The position numbers were made by a program, and so were the translations under genes. A stretch of DNA of 64,000 nucleotides from JAXGXJ01 sp050943595. Lineage in GTDB: Bacteria; Actinomycetota; Thermoleophilia; RBG-16-64-13. The stretch is taken from assembly GCA_050943595.1 (NCBI GenBank), contig JBMNPM010000005.1, positions 1 to 64,000 on the forward strand, in the 5' to 3' direction. Positions 18,901-25,572 of this stretch are shown one piece after another (positions within the stretch are counted from its first letter, which is position 1; the number at the start of each line of letters is the position of its first letter). Below the pieces are notes generated by a model, which saw only the letters and a list, made by a program, of their open reading frames with translations, was not told the DNA's origin and did not search any database.

Positions 18901-19174
18901 CACGCGCAAGGCCGCGGACTTCCAGATCGACGACCGCATATACCTACGAGTGGCCGGCCCCGATGAGATCGCGGAGATGTTGGCCGTGAACGGAGACTGG
19001 GTGAAAAAGGAGACCTTGGCGCTGACCCTGGACGTTATCGGCGACGGGGCGGCCACCGGTGGGGCGGCTGCCGACGGGGCGACTACCGATGGTGCGGAGA
19101 CCGGCGCTGCCTTTCACACCGAGAATCTCAAGGTCAATGGTCTCCCAGTGACGGTGCAGGTGGCCAAGGCTTGA
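15932..19174 (+). CDS. ileS: Isoleucyl-tRNA synthetase (type 2, GVHH active-site signature)
   Basis: A 1080-aa class I synthetase charging tRNA-Ile. ATG 15932 follows AGGAGGA and is where homology begins. Landmarks are YEGPPTANGKPGVHH (residues about 47-61), RKAGWDCHGLPVE, the editing domain (TTTPWTLISN), ASVIDAWFDSG, and KMSKR at about 608-612. The canonical HIGH tetrad reads GVHH at 58-61, meaning His1 and Gly3 are swapped to Gly1 and His3. The overall sequence follows the eukaryote-like type 2 IleRS (ileS2). Near the C-terminus there is a 25-residue Gly/Ala/Thr/Asp-rich insert, probably a disordered linker, before the last beta domain (NLKVNGLPVTV). Expression is controlled by the upstream T-box. 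Confidence 0.96.
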   Translation: MAGRYRPVDTGQDFPALEQRILEWWKERSVFEKSLELRAGCPEWVFYEGPPTANGKPGVHHVLARVFKDIYPRYKTMRGYYVGRKAGWDCHGLPVELEIEKRLGFQHKEQIEAYGVAEFNRLCRESVTAYVDEWNRMTERIGMWVDLEDPYMTMTDDYIESVWWILAEFAKKDLLYEGHKVVPYCPRCGTALSSHEVASGYRLVTDPSIFVRFPLYAEGASGETPVPEQGADGLPVSLLVWTTTPWTLISNVAAAVGPDIRYARARLGDECLILAADLVATVLGPDAEIEETFPGSELVGRHYRAPYDFVTPDKPAWRVIPAGFVATDEGSGIVHIAPAFGADDMAVGQANNLPVIMPVDEEACFTSEITPWVGVFVKDADVGIMDELESRGLLFKHRPYEHNYPHCWRCDTPLIYYAKTSWYVRTTAKKDTVLAANEEVTWYPDHLKHGRFGKWLENNVDWSLSRDRYWGTPLPVWRCAKGHDTVIGSRAELSELAGRDLSGLELHRPYVDEVTFPCPQCGEEAHRVASVIDAWFDSGSMPVAQWHYPFDNQETFAKRFPADFICEAIDQTRGWFYSLLAISALLTGRSCYRNVLCLGHILDQDGRKMSKRLGNVVDPWTILDKQGADALRWYLFTVSSPWFARRFGPENVDEVIRKFTLTLWNTYSFYTLYANIDGFDPAQHDVPVAERSLMDQWILGDLHILIRRVTAELDAYDAFAAGRAIGEFVDELSNWYVRRSRRRFWKSEADTDKLAAYLTLNECLITLSTLLAPFTPFLAEELYQNLVAERSPDVPESVHLTDWPVADEAFIDEDLSFRMATARQVVNLGRAARNSAQIKTRQPIEVVVVAAGPQQRSAVAGLADVVAEELNVKTIEYAEGAGELVSYVIKPNYRTLGPKFGKKMPAVAAAVAALPADEIGDRVGDGRSVMVEVEGGEYEFTPEDLIVEAHEREGFKVEREGGVAVAISTHLSPDLLREGLARELVHHIQNTRKAADFQIDDRIYLRVAGPDEIAEMLAVNGDWVKKETLALTLDVIGDGAATGGAAADGATTDGAETGAAFHTENLKVNGLPVTVQVAKA

Positions 19175-19180
19175 AGCCTG

Positions 19181-19903
19181 CTACCGCTCGTCCTGCTGCC
19201 GCTCGTTTTTGATGAAGTCGCGCGCGGTCTGCAAGGGAGGGCGGGCCTTCTTGGGCACTGCCTGCAGACCCTGATCGAGTACCGTCAATGCCTCTGCGTC
19301 CCTGGCCTGTCGCCACAACAGCTCGGCCAGGTTGAGGTAGGGTGGCGCGAGGGTGGGATCATCGACTATGGCCTTGCGATAGGCTTTATCTGCACCGTCG
19401 GTGTCGCCCATGTCGCGCAGGGTGTTCCCCAGTCGGTTGCGTAGTACGGCGTCTTCTTTGCTTGCCAAGAGACGCTCATAGGTGGTCACGGCCTTCTGAA
19501 AGTGGCCTAGATTGTAGTAGGCCAGGGCCAGCTGACGCTGAGCGTTTTTGTCCTTGGGGGCTGCTGCCGCCTGCTCCAGCAGGGGGAGGATGGCGTTCCA
19601 TTCTTCGGCCGTGGGTTGCAGCCTTCCCGCAACGGGAGGCACATTTAGCGATCCCGGCTGCCTGTCGTCTGAGCTTTGGGTCGGCCGGCCGTCATCGGTG
19701 GCCGGGGGCGCGTCGGCGTTGTCCGAACAGGCCGCCGCGAATGCGGCCGTCACGATGACGATAGCCGCCAGGAGGATGAACAGAATGTCACGTCGCCGTG
19801 GCCGCCTGGGCACGATGATGAGTGAGGAGCGCTCCAAGGAGCGCTCCTCACTCTCAAGCCTCGGCTGTCGGGCCGACTCGTTCTGCTCCTCATGTCGATC
19901 CAT
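19181..19903 (-). CDS. TPR-repeat lipoprotein
   Basis: A 240-aa protein. A basic, Glu/Arg-rich leader of about 40 residues is followed by a hydrophobic segment (ILFILLAAIVIVTAAFAAAC) that ends in a Cys, read as a lipobox or membrane anchor. TPR repeats follow from about residue 115 (NAQRQLALAYYNLGHFQKAV, then DAVLRNRLGNTLRDMGDTDG, then TLAPPYLNLAELLWRQARDAEAL). It lies 16 bp downstream of a closely similar TPR lipoprotein gene, a likely tandem duplication. TPR lipoproteins serve as assembly scaffolds at the membrane; no partner is visible. The N-terminal coding region holds a perfect 16-bp inverted repeat. A start at a downstream GTG (VPRRPRRRDILF) is possible and would put that hairpin in the intergenic leader. 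Confidence 0.8.
   Translation of the reverse strand: MDRHEEQNESARQPRLESEERSLERSSLIIVPRRPRRRDILFILLAAIVIVTAAFAAACSDNADAPPATDDGRPTQSSDDRQPGSLNVPPVAGRLQPTAEEWNAILPLLEQAAAAPKDKNAQRQLALAYYNLGHFQKAVTTYERLLASKEDAVLRNRLGNTLRDMGDTDGADKAYRKAIVDDPTLAPPYLNLAELLWRQARDAEALTVLDQGLQAVPKKARPPLQTARDFIKNERQQDER
19820..19853. repeat. Perfect 16-bp inverted repeat near the 5' end of the TPR gene
   Basis: GAGTGAGGAGCGCTCC (19820-19835), a two-base spacer, then its exact complement (19838-19853). It encodes an EERSLERSS-like palindromic peptide if the longer TPR start is correct. As RNA it would be a very strong hairpin 15-50 nt upstream of the hydrophobic segment. Confidence 0.8.
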
Positions 19904-19919
19904 GGGTGGCTATTATCCG

Positions 19920-20546
19920 TTATTTCTTGGGGCTGAGCTCACGTTTCATCTCTTCCAACCGGGACTTGTCCTCGGCCTTCACGGCTTTGATACCTCGGTC
20001 AAGGGTCTCGATGGCTTTATCGGTCTGCTCTTGCGAGGAGTACACCGAGGCCAGGTTGATATAGGGGATGGCGAGCGCCTTATCCATCTTGATCGATTTC
20101 TCGTAGGCTGCTATGGCTTCGTCGATCTTGTCCTTGTTGGTCTTTCCCCAGTCACGCAGGACGTTGCCGTAGTTGTTTTGGGTAAAGGCATCTGCTTTGA
20201 TTTTGAGCATCTTCTCGTATGTCACGGCCGCTGCTTCGTAGCCTCCGGTATTGTACTGAGCGATGGCTAGGTCCTGCAGAGTGGCGATGTCCTTGGGTTT
20301 TGCTTCGGCGGCCTTCTTCAGACCGGGTAGAGCAGCAGCGTATTCCTCTTCGGTCTTGCCACCAACGATCACCTGCCTATCCGACGCGTCTTTGGCCGCA
20401 GGCTTCGTGGTCGCGCTCGATGCGGAGGTGTCTTTCGTGGCGGCCTTATCTCCGTTATCCCCGCAGCCTCCCAGCAGGGCGGCCAGCGCCGCCAGCAGGA
20501 TTAGAGCGACCACGATCAGACTCCTCTTGAATACTGCTCTTTGCAT
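19920..20546 (-). CDS. TPR-repeat lipoprotein
   Basis: A 208-aa exported lipoprotein. The signal peptide (residues about 8-28) ends in LLGGC, a good lipobox. A short Ala/Thr/Lys-rich linker precedes three to four TPRs: DIATLQDLAIAQYNTGGYEAAA, DAFTQNNYGNVLRDWGKTNKD, ALAIPYINLASVYSSQEQTDKA. It shares the TPR order and the NxLRDxG motif with the gene immediately downstream, so the two are paralogues. It would be anchored to the outer face of the cytoplasmic membrane as a protein-protein scaffold. The first in-frame ATG is used; CAAAGAGCAG lies near it but no strong Shine-Dalgarno is apparent. Confidence 0.85.
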   Translation of the reverse strand: MQRAVFKRSLIVVALILLAALAALLGGCGDNGDKAATKDTSASSATTKPAAKDASDRQVIVGGKTEEEYAAALPGLKKAAEAKPKDIATLQDLAIAQYNTGGYEAAAVTYEKMLKIKADAFTQNNYGNVLRDWGKTNKDKIDEAIAAYEKSIKMDKALAIPYINLASVYSSQEQTDKAIETLDRGIKAVKAEDKSRLEEMKRELSPKK

Positions 20547-20594
20547 CTACGACACTCCTTCTGTCTTGTTTGCGTGTCCGGTCCCGGTCTGTGC

Positions 20595-21503
20595 TCATGC
20601 GGGCACAAGCACGTCGAGGGCATGAGGATCGATTTCCACTGTGGCCGGTAGCCATCCGGCCAGTTCTCCATCGGTCTGGAACCATACCACTTGTTCCGGA
20701 TCGAGAGGGAGTAGTTCGGCCCGTTCTCCGCAGAGGTAGAGGACCTTGTCATTCTGCAGGTGGAGAGCGGTCGGCACCGCCAACCAGAAGGCGGCCAGAC
20801 TTGATCGTTTGGTCCCTCTGAACAGCATCAGGTCGAGGCGGCCGTCGGTCGGGTCCGCCTTGGGTGTGACACCGAGCCGGCCGGCATAGTAGCGGCTGTT
20901 GCCCGCCACGAAGAACGTGGCCCGGTGCTCTTCATCCCCGATTCGGACTAGGAACTCCGTTGGGGGGCCGGCCAGTCCTGCCTTTACTCCGGTGCTGACG
21001 AAAGCCAACTCGCGAAAACGCTTCTTGGCCTTTGGATCGATGTTGTGGATGGTGAGGGCGTCGATTCCGGCACCCATCATGAGCACAAACCATCGTCCAT
21101 TCACCTTTCCCAGATCCAACGTCATAGTGGTACCCTCGGCAATGATCCTGCAGGCTTTGGCCACCTGGCTGGGTATGCCCAGTTCCAACGCTAGGACGTT
21201 GACGGTGCCGGCCGGTACGATGCCTAAGAGGGGGCGTGTTGTCCGGCCGGTGAGGGCGTCGCGAACTCTGCGGGCAGACATGCCGTTTACGATCTCGTTG
21301 ATGGTGCCGTCGCCGCCGACGGCCACGATGATGTCTGCTTCACCGGCGACCTCTTTGGCGATGTGGGTGGCGTCATGAGGGTCGCTCGTACCGCGCAGTT
21401 CGACCTCAAAGCCGCGCTTACCCAGTATGCGTTGCACGGTCTTGGCCACCGTTGCGCCTTGATCCCGCCCGGCCGTTGGATTGTGGATGACCACCGTCTT
21501 CAC
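20595..21503 (-). CDS. Diacylglycerol/sphingosine kinase-family lipid kinase (YegS/BmrU-like)
   Basis: A 302-aa lipid kinase. Signature motifs are HNPTAGRDQGA near residue 7, AVGGDGTINEIVNGM near residue 60 (the nucleotide-binding GGDGT), and PLGIVPAGTVNVLALELGIP near 95, where the usual G-T-x-N-D-F/L appears as GTVNVLA. The C-terminal beta-sandwich ends in DGELAG...VEIDPHALDVLVP. It would phosphorylate a membrane lipid such as diacylglycerol or undecaprenol. The GTG start at 21503 is one base after the stop of the PHP phosphatase gene, indicating coupled translation; longer upstream readings overlap that gene and lack homology. Confidence 0.88.
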   Translation of the reverse strand: MKTVVIHNPTAGRDQGATVAKTVQRILGKRGFEVELRGTSDPHDATHIAKEVAGEADIIVAVGGDGTINEIVNGMSARRVRDALTGRTTRPLLGIVPAGTVNVLALELGIPSQVAKACRIIAEGTTMTLDLGKVNGRWFVLMMGAGIDALTIHNIDPKAKKRFRELAFVSTGVKAGLAGPPTEFLVRIGDEEHRATFFVAGNSRYYAGRLGVTPKADPTDGRLDLMLFRGTKRSSLAAFWLAVPTALHLQNDKVLYLCGERAELLPLDPEQVVWFQTDGELAGWLPATVEIDPHALDVLVPA

Positions 21504-21504
21504 G

Positions 21505-22326
21505 TCACGCGATGTCCTCAAAGGCGCGGAGCCGGATGGCGGCGCGGTTTCCGCCTGCCTGCGGATCGAGCATGGCGTATGTGTCGTAGCCGGCCAATCG
21601 GGCCAGGGCGGCGGCCTGGGCGAAGTCACGCCCGACTTCCGTCGGCCGGTGGGCGTCGGAGCCAAAGGTGATCGCTACCCCGGCTTCGTGAAGAAGACGG
21701 AGGAGGTGCGGTGCCGGGTAGATCTCGTTGACCGGCTTGTGTAGGCCGGCGGTGTTGATCTCCACAAGTACACCGGCGTGCGCCACCCGCTCCACCAAGC
21801 GTTCGAGCTCTCGGTCTAAGGAACGGGTGGGGCGGTGTCCGAATTTCTTCATCAGGTCGAGATGACCAAGGATGGTGAACAGTCCTGAGTCGGCCGCGTC
21901 GCCAACAAGCTGGAGATACTCGGCCCATGATCGGTCGATGTCGCGACCGGCGTAGCGCTCGATCTGTTGCGGATCATCGAAGGCCCACTCGCCGAGGAAA
22001 TGGACTGAGCCTATCACGTAGTCGAAGGGGTACTCTGCTAACAGTGCGGCCAGTTCTGTGACCGTCTCCGGCCGGTAGTCGGCCTCCACCCCCAGTAGGA
22101 CGAACCCTGGATGAGCCTCCTTGAGCGACTCGACCTCGGCGATATAGTCGCCGAGGTCGTCTATATCCATAGTTAGCTCGGGATTAGGTGACGGCAGCAG
22201 GGGGAAGTGGTCGGCTACACCGATGGCGAGCAGTCCTGCCGCGCGTGCCGCCTGGACGTACTCGAATGGGCGGCCGCTGGCATGCCCGCAGCGTTCCGTG
22301 TGTGTGTGGTAGTCGGGGAGGGGCAT
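21505..22326 (-). CDS. PHP-domain phosphoesterase, histidinol-phosphatase-like
   Basis: A 273-aa PHP-fold metal-dependent phosphoesterase beginning MPLPDYHTHTERCGHA, with HTHT as the first metal motif. GVADHFPL, LGVEADY, GSVHFLGEW, GHLDLMKKF and FGSDAHRP follow in the order seen in HisJ (histidinol phosphatase, K05602-type). It would hydrolyse histidinol phosphate in histidine biosynthesis, but no other his gene is nearby, so a broader phosphatase role is possible. It is followed immediately by the lipid kinase gene. Confidence 0.87.
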   Translation of the reverse strand: MPLPDYHTHTERCGHASGRPFEYVQAARAAGLLAIGVADHFPLLPSPNPELTMDIDDLGDYIAEVESLKEAHPGFVLLGVEADYRPETVTELAALLAEYPFDYVIGSVHFLGEWAFDDPQQIERYAGRDIDRSWAEYLQLVGDAADSGLFTILGHLDLMKKFGHRPTRSLDRELERLVERVAHAGVLVEINTAGLHKPVNEIYPAPHLLRLLHEAGVAITFGSDAHRPTEVGRDFAQAAALARLAGYDTYAMLDPQAGGNRAAIRLRAFEDIA

Positions 22327-22343
22327 CGTTGTCTACTTCACAT

Positions 22344-22850
22344 TCAGGTGGCTTCCGCGGTGTCGACCGCTCGCGGTGTGGTTTGGTCGCCGCGGCGTGG
22401 CCGTGACAGCGTTTCACTGTCGAGGAGGATCGTGTAGGGCCCCACATTCTCGAGAGAGACGTGCATATGTGCCCCGAAGCGGCCTGTGGCTGTAGCTACA
22501 CCTTGGCGCTCCAGTGCCTTGCGGAACTCGTCCACGAGAGCTTCGGCCGGTTGTGGGTCGGCCGCGTCACTGAAAGAGGGGCGCCGGCCCCGGCGGCAGT
22601 CGGCATAGAGAGTGAACTGGCTAATCACAAGCGCACTCCCTCCTACGTCGAGCAGAGACAGGTTCGACTTGCCCTCCTCATCAGGGAAGATGCGCAGGTT
22701 TGCGGCCTTGTCGGCCAGGGTCAGCGCATCATTCGTGTCGTCGTTCCGCCCGGCACCGACCAGTATGAGTAGTCCGTCGTCGATCTGTCCGACCATCTTG
22801 CCGTCGATCTCCACACCGGCTCGGCTCACCCGCTGTAGCAGCGCCCTCAC
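22344..22850 (-). CDS. dtd: D-aminoacyl-tRNA deacylase
   Basis: A 168-aa DTD that removes D-amino acids (and glycine from tRNA-Ala) from mischarged tRNA. The protein starts MRALLQRVSRAGVEIDG, with LLILVGAGRND, the active-site SQFTLYADCRRGRRPSF (about residues 76-92) and a C-terminal NVGPYTILLDS. The last is the Gly-Pro motif region, normally N-x-GP-V/F-T, here with Tyr. Length exceeds the usual 145-150 aa by an Arg/Thr/Ala tail. The GTG start overlaps the stop of the upstream methylthiotransferase gene by 4 bp (GTGA), so the two are coupled. Confidence 0.93.
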   Translation of the reverse strand: MRALLQRVSRAGVEIDGKMVGQIDDGLLILVGAGRNDDTNDALTLADKAANLRIFPDEEGKSNLSLLDVGGSALVISQFTLYADCRRGRRPSFSDAADPQPAEALVDEFRKALERQGVATATGRFGAHMHVSLENVGPYTILLDSETLSRPRRGDQTTPRAVDTAEAT

Positions 22851-24265
22851 GTTAGTGGATCCTCGAGCGTGAAGTCGTCGAGAGACCAGCGACCCTGGTG
22901 AGGGCGCCCGCGCAGGATTCCATGCACAAATCTATTCATGAGCGTGTCATCTCCAGAGAGCAGGACCTCGGCATAATTGCCGGTCACGCCTCGTAGGCGG
23001 CCGTCGAGTCCACGTTCGCGCAGGACCAAGACCCGTTGCCTGCTCCCTTCGATGCGGCGCTGAAAACGGGTCCTCAAGTCTTGGCCGATCCGGCGCAATC
23101 GCAGGCTGCGCTCATGGATGACTTCGGGATGGACCTTGGCTGGCAGGCCGGAGGCGACCGTTCCCGGGCGGTCGCTGTACGCAAACACGTGCAGATAGGT
23201 GAGAGGGGAAGTTTCGATGAACCGGCACGTCTCCATGAAGTGCTCCTCGGTCTCGCCCGGGAACCCCACGATCACATCTGCGCCTAGGGCGGCATCGGGG
23301 AAGCGCGTGGCGATCTCCCGGGCCACACATCCGTAGTCCTCTGTGGAATAGGGACGGTTCATGCGCCTGAGGATGTAGTCACTGCCACTCTGCAGAGGCA
23401 GGTGGAAGTGATGCGCTATGCGTTCTCCAGATGCAGTGATGGTGTTCAGCAGGGCGCTGTTCACCTCCAGTGGTTCGATCGAGCTGAGACGATAGCGGAC
23501 GGCGTTGGTCTTCGCGACGAGGAAACGCAGCAAATCGGAGAGTTCTCCTTCCTGCGTGTCATGTCCCCAGCTACCCAGGTTGATGCCGGTGAGCACGATC
23601 TCCTTGTATTCGCGGTTGATCAGGTGTTCCACCTGCCCGATTACCTCGCCCCGGGGCATGCTCCGAGCCGGACCCCTGGCGGCCGGTATGATGCAGTACG
23701 CGCAGTGGGAATCGCAGCCGTTTTGTATCTTGAGGAAAGCCCGCGTGTATCCATGGGCGGCGGCCACGAACTCATCGTGTGCAGCAGTGTCTCGGCCGAG
23801 GGTCGTTCGTAGGTGTCGCAGGTGTCGCGAGTGACCTTCTTGGCGCTCCGGCTCCATGCCGGTGCCGGCCGAGTGGCGGGCTGCGACGGCGCGTATATGG
23901 TCGGTCAATCGCGTCTTCTCGTCGTTTCCGAGCACCAGGTCGACCCCGGGGATGGCACGGATCGCATCTGGGTCCACCTGGGCATAGCAGCCCGTCACGG
24001 CGACAATGCACTCAGGGTCGAGGCGCCGGGCCAGACGGATCTGTCGCCGGCAGGTGCTGTCGCTCTTAGCGGTGACGGTGCAGGTATTGATCACACGGAT
24101 GGTTGCCGTGTCCTCCCAGTTGACAAGACGGTATCCTTCGGCCAGGAACGCTTCCTGCATCTGAGCAGTCTCACATTGGTTGAGCTTGCATCCGATAGTG
24201 CGGAACGCCACTCGACCTGGGATGGAATCTTGGATGTCGAGATGGGGCATGATTTGGGCTGCCAT
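22847..24265 (-). CDS. mtaB: tRNA methylthiotransferase, MtaB-like (t6A to ms2t6A)
   Basis: A 472-aa radical-SAM methylthiotransferase. The N-terminal UPF0004 domain starts VAFRTIGCKLNQCE, with the cluster cysteines GC, INTCTVT and VTGCYAQ. The radical-SAM motif GCDSHCAYCIIPAARGPARS (CxxxCxxC) is in the middle, and a C-terminal TRAM domain follows (QRVLVLRERGLDGRLRGVTGNYAEVLL). It adds the methylthio group at A37 of ANN-decoding tRNAs. Alternative starts exist at 24316, 24250 and an upstream TTG at 24418; none has a good Shine-Dalgarno, and 24265 was chosen to give the normal short N-terminus. It overlaps dtd by 4 bp. The MtaB subfamily (as opposed to MiaB) is inferred from the CKLNQ motif. 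Confidence 0.85.
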   Translation of the reverse strand: MAAQIMPHLDIQDSIPGRVAFRTIGCKLNQCETAQMQEAFLAEGYRLVNWEDTATIRVINTCTVTAKSDSTCRRQIRLARRLDPECIVAVTGCYAQVDPDAIRAIPGVDLVLGNDEKTRLTDHIRAVAARHSAGTGMEPERQEGHSRHLRHLRTTLGRDTAAHDEFVAAAHGYTRAFLKIQNGCDSHCAYCIIPAARGPARSMPRGEVIGQVEHLINREYKEIVLTGINLGSWGHDTQEGELSDLLRFLVAKTNAVRYRLSSIEPLEVNSALLNTITASGERIAHHFHLPLQSGSDYILRRMNRPYSTEDYGCVAREIATRFPDAALGADVIVGFPGETEEHFMETCRFIETSPLTYLHVFAYSDRPGTVASGLPAKVHPEVIHERSLRLRRIGQDLRTRFQRRIEGSRQRVLVLRERGLDGRLRGVTGNYAEVLLSGDDTLMNRFVHGILRGRPHQGRWSLDDFTLEDPLT

Positions 24266-24358
24266 CCGATTTGTGGTGATGCTTTGGAGCCGCTGAAGTC
24301 CCGGGGATGTTAGCATATTGCGCACCAGCAGGAGGTTTGGGCTATTAGAAGGCGATAT

Positions 24359-24820
24359 GTGAGTTCCATCTCCACCATCCTTCCCAACTTCTGCCGACGC
24401 GATCGCATCGGAGGCCAAGCCGTACGCTTTATCATGGTGGGTGTTATCAACACCGCTGTTGACCTCATCGCTTTCTATCTACTCAGCATGATCCCGGGTT
24501 TGCCCTACGCGGTGGCTAAGGCCGTTTCGTACGTGCTGGGTATTTGTAACAGCTTTATCTGGAACAAGTACTGGACCTTCAGTGCCGGTTCTTCTGAGCG
24601 GACCAGACGCGAGTTCACCGTGTTCTTCGCGGTTAACCTACCGCCTCTCACCGTCAACGTCGTGGTCTTTACTCTACTGGGCCTCTGGATTCATTCAGGG
24701 TCTCCCTGGATGAGGCTGGTCAAGGCCTTCTCGGCGGCGGTGATCTCGGTGGCCTGGAACTTCCTCGGTAGTCGCTATCTCGCCTTTCGGGGCAGCGCCC
24801 TCAAAGGGAGTCGGTCATGA
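24359..24820 (+). CDS. GtrA-family membrane protein
   Basis: A 153-aa protein with four membrane segments (about 22-42, 48-68, 85-108, 118-138) and the GtrA features RFIMVGVINTAVDL and KYWTFS. GtrA proteins help move or flip undecaprenyl-linked sugars for surface glycans. The start is the GTG at 24359; AGAAGG lies just upstream. Its end overlaps the next gene by 4 bp (ATGA). With the following glycosyltransferase and large membrane protein it forms a three-gene surface-glycan unit. It is transcribed divergently from the mtaB-like gene. Confidence 0.88.
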   Translation: MSSISTILPNFCRRDRIGGQAVRFIMVGVINTAVDLIAFYLLSMIPGLPYAVAKAVSYVLGICNSFIWNKYWTFSAGSSERTRREFTVFFAVNLPPLTVNVVVFTLLGLWIHSGSPWMRLVKAFSAAVISVAWNFLGSRYLAFRGSALKGSRS

Positions 24821-25572
24821 GTGGGGAGGATTGTGTGAGAATACCGGCGCCGCCGCGTTTCTCTATCGTCATTCCCATTCATAATGAGGCGGAGTGTTTG
24901 GCGCGTGAAGTGGACGCGCTGATCACCGAGTTGGCCGCCCACTCTGTAGACTACGAGTTGATACTGGCCGAGAACGGCAGTACGGATGAGACACCGGCCA
25001 TAGCCGAGCAACTGGCCGCGGCGCAACCCCGTGTTCGGTTCCTCCATGTGCCGCGACCCGACTACGGCGCTGCTATGAAAGCCGGGATGCTCGCCGGAAG
25101 CGGAAGTCTACTCGTGAACTTCGACATCGACTTCCGGGATGTGGGCTTCATGCTGAGAGCCGGCAGGCGTATAGAGAGGGGCGGCCCGGCCATCGTGGTC
25201 GGTAGCAAAATCATGCAGGGCGCTGAGGACACGCGTCCGGTGGTTCGACGCCTGGTCTCTCTAGGCTTTACCACCATCCTTAGGGTACTCTTCGATCGGC
25301 GGATGGATGATACCCACGGCGTGAAAGTGCTGCGCAAGGATGTGATCGACCGTTTTGCTCCCCAGACCGTCATGACTCGCGACCTGTTCGACACGGAACT
25401 CATCATCCGAGCCCGCCGTGCCGGCGTGGTCGTGGAGGCTATTCCGGTGGCCTGCGAGGAGAAGCGGAAGTCACGTTCATCGCTAGGACGTCGTATACCG
25501 CGGACCCTCAGAGGGCTCGTGCGGCTGCGCTTGATCTTATGGAAGGAGGGGGATGTTCGGGCGAGACCGTGA
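24817..25572 (+). CDS. Family 2 glycosyltransferase
   Basis: A 251-aa GT-A fold enzyme of the dolichol-phosphate-mannose-synthase type. Signs are FSIVIPIHNEAECLA near residue 11, LILAENGSTDETP near 47, RPDYGAAMKAGM, and VNFDIDFRD, the position of the D-x-D metal site. It is expected to transfer a sugar from a nucleotide sugar to polyprenyl phosphate or a glycan on the cytoplasmic face. It overlaps GtrA by 4 bp at its start and the next membrane-protein gene by 20 bp at its end, so the three are co-expressed. Confidence 0.9.
   Translation: MSGEDCVRIPAPPRFSIVIPIHNEAECLAREVDALITELAAHSVDYELILAENGSTDETPAIAEQLAAAQPRVRFLHVPRPDYGAAMKAGMLAGSGSLLVNFDIDFRDVGFMLRAGRRIERGGPAIVVGSKIMQGAEDTRPVVRRLVSLGFTTILRVLFDRRMDDTHGVKVLRKDVIDRFAPQTVMTRDLFDTELIIRARRAGVVVEAIPVACEEKRKSRSSLGRRIPRTLRGLVRLRLILWKEGDVRARP

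Noticed and set aside
21505..22326. A histidine biosynthesis cluster around the PHP phosphatase
   Set aside because: No other his gene is adjacent, so the pathway assignment rests only on family similarity.
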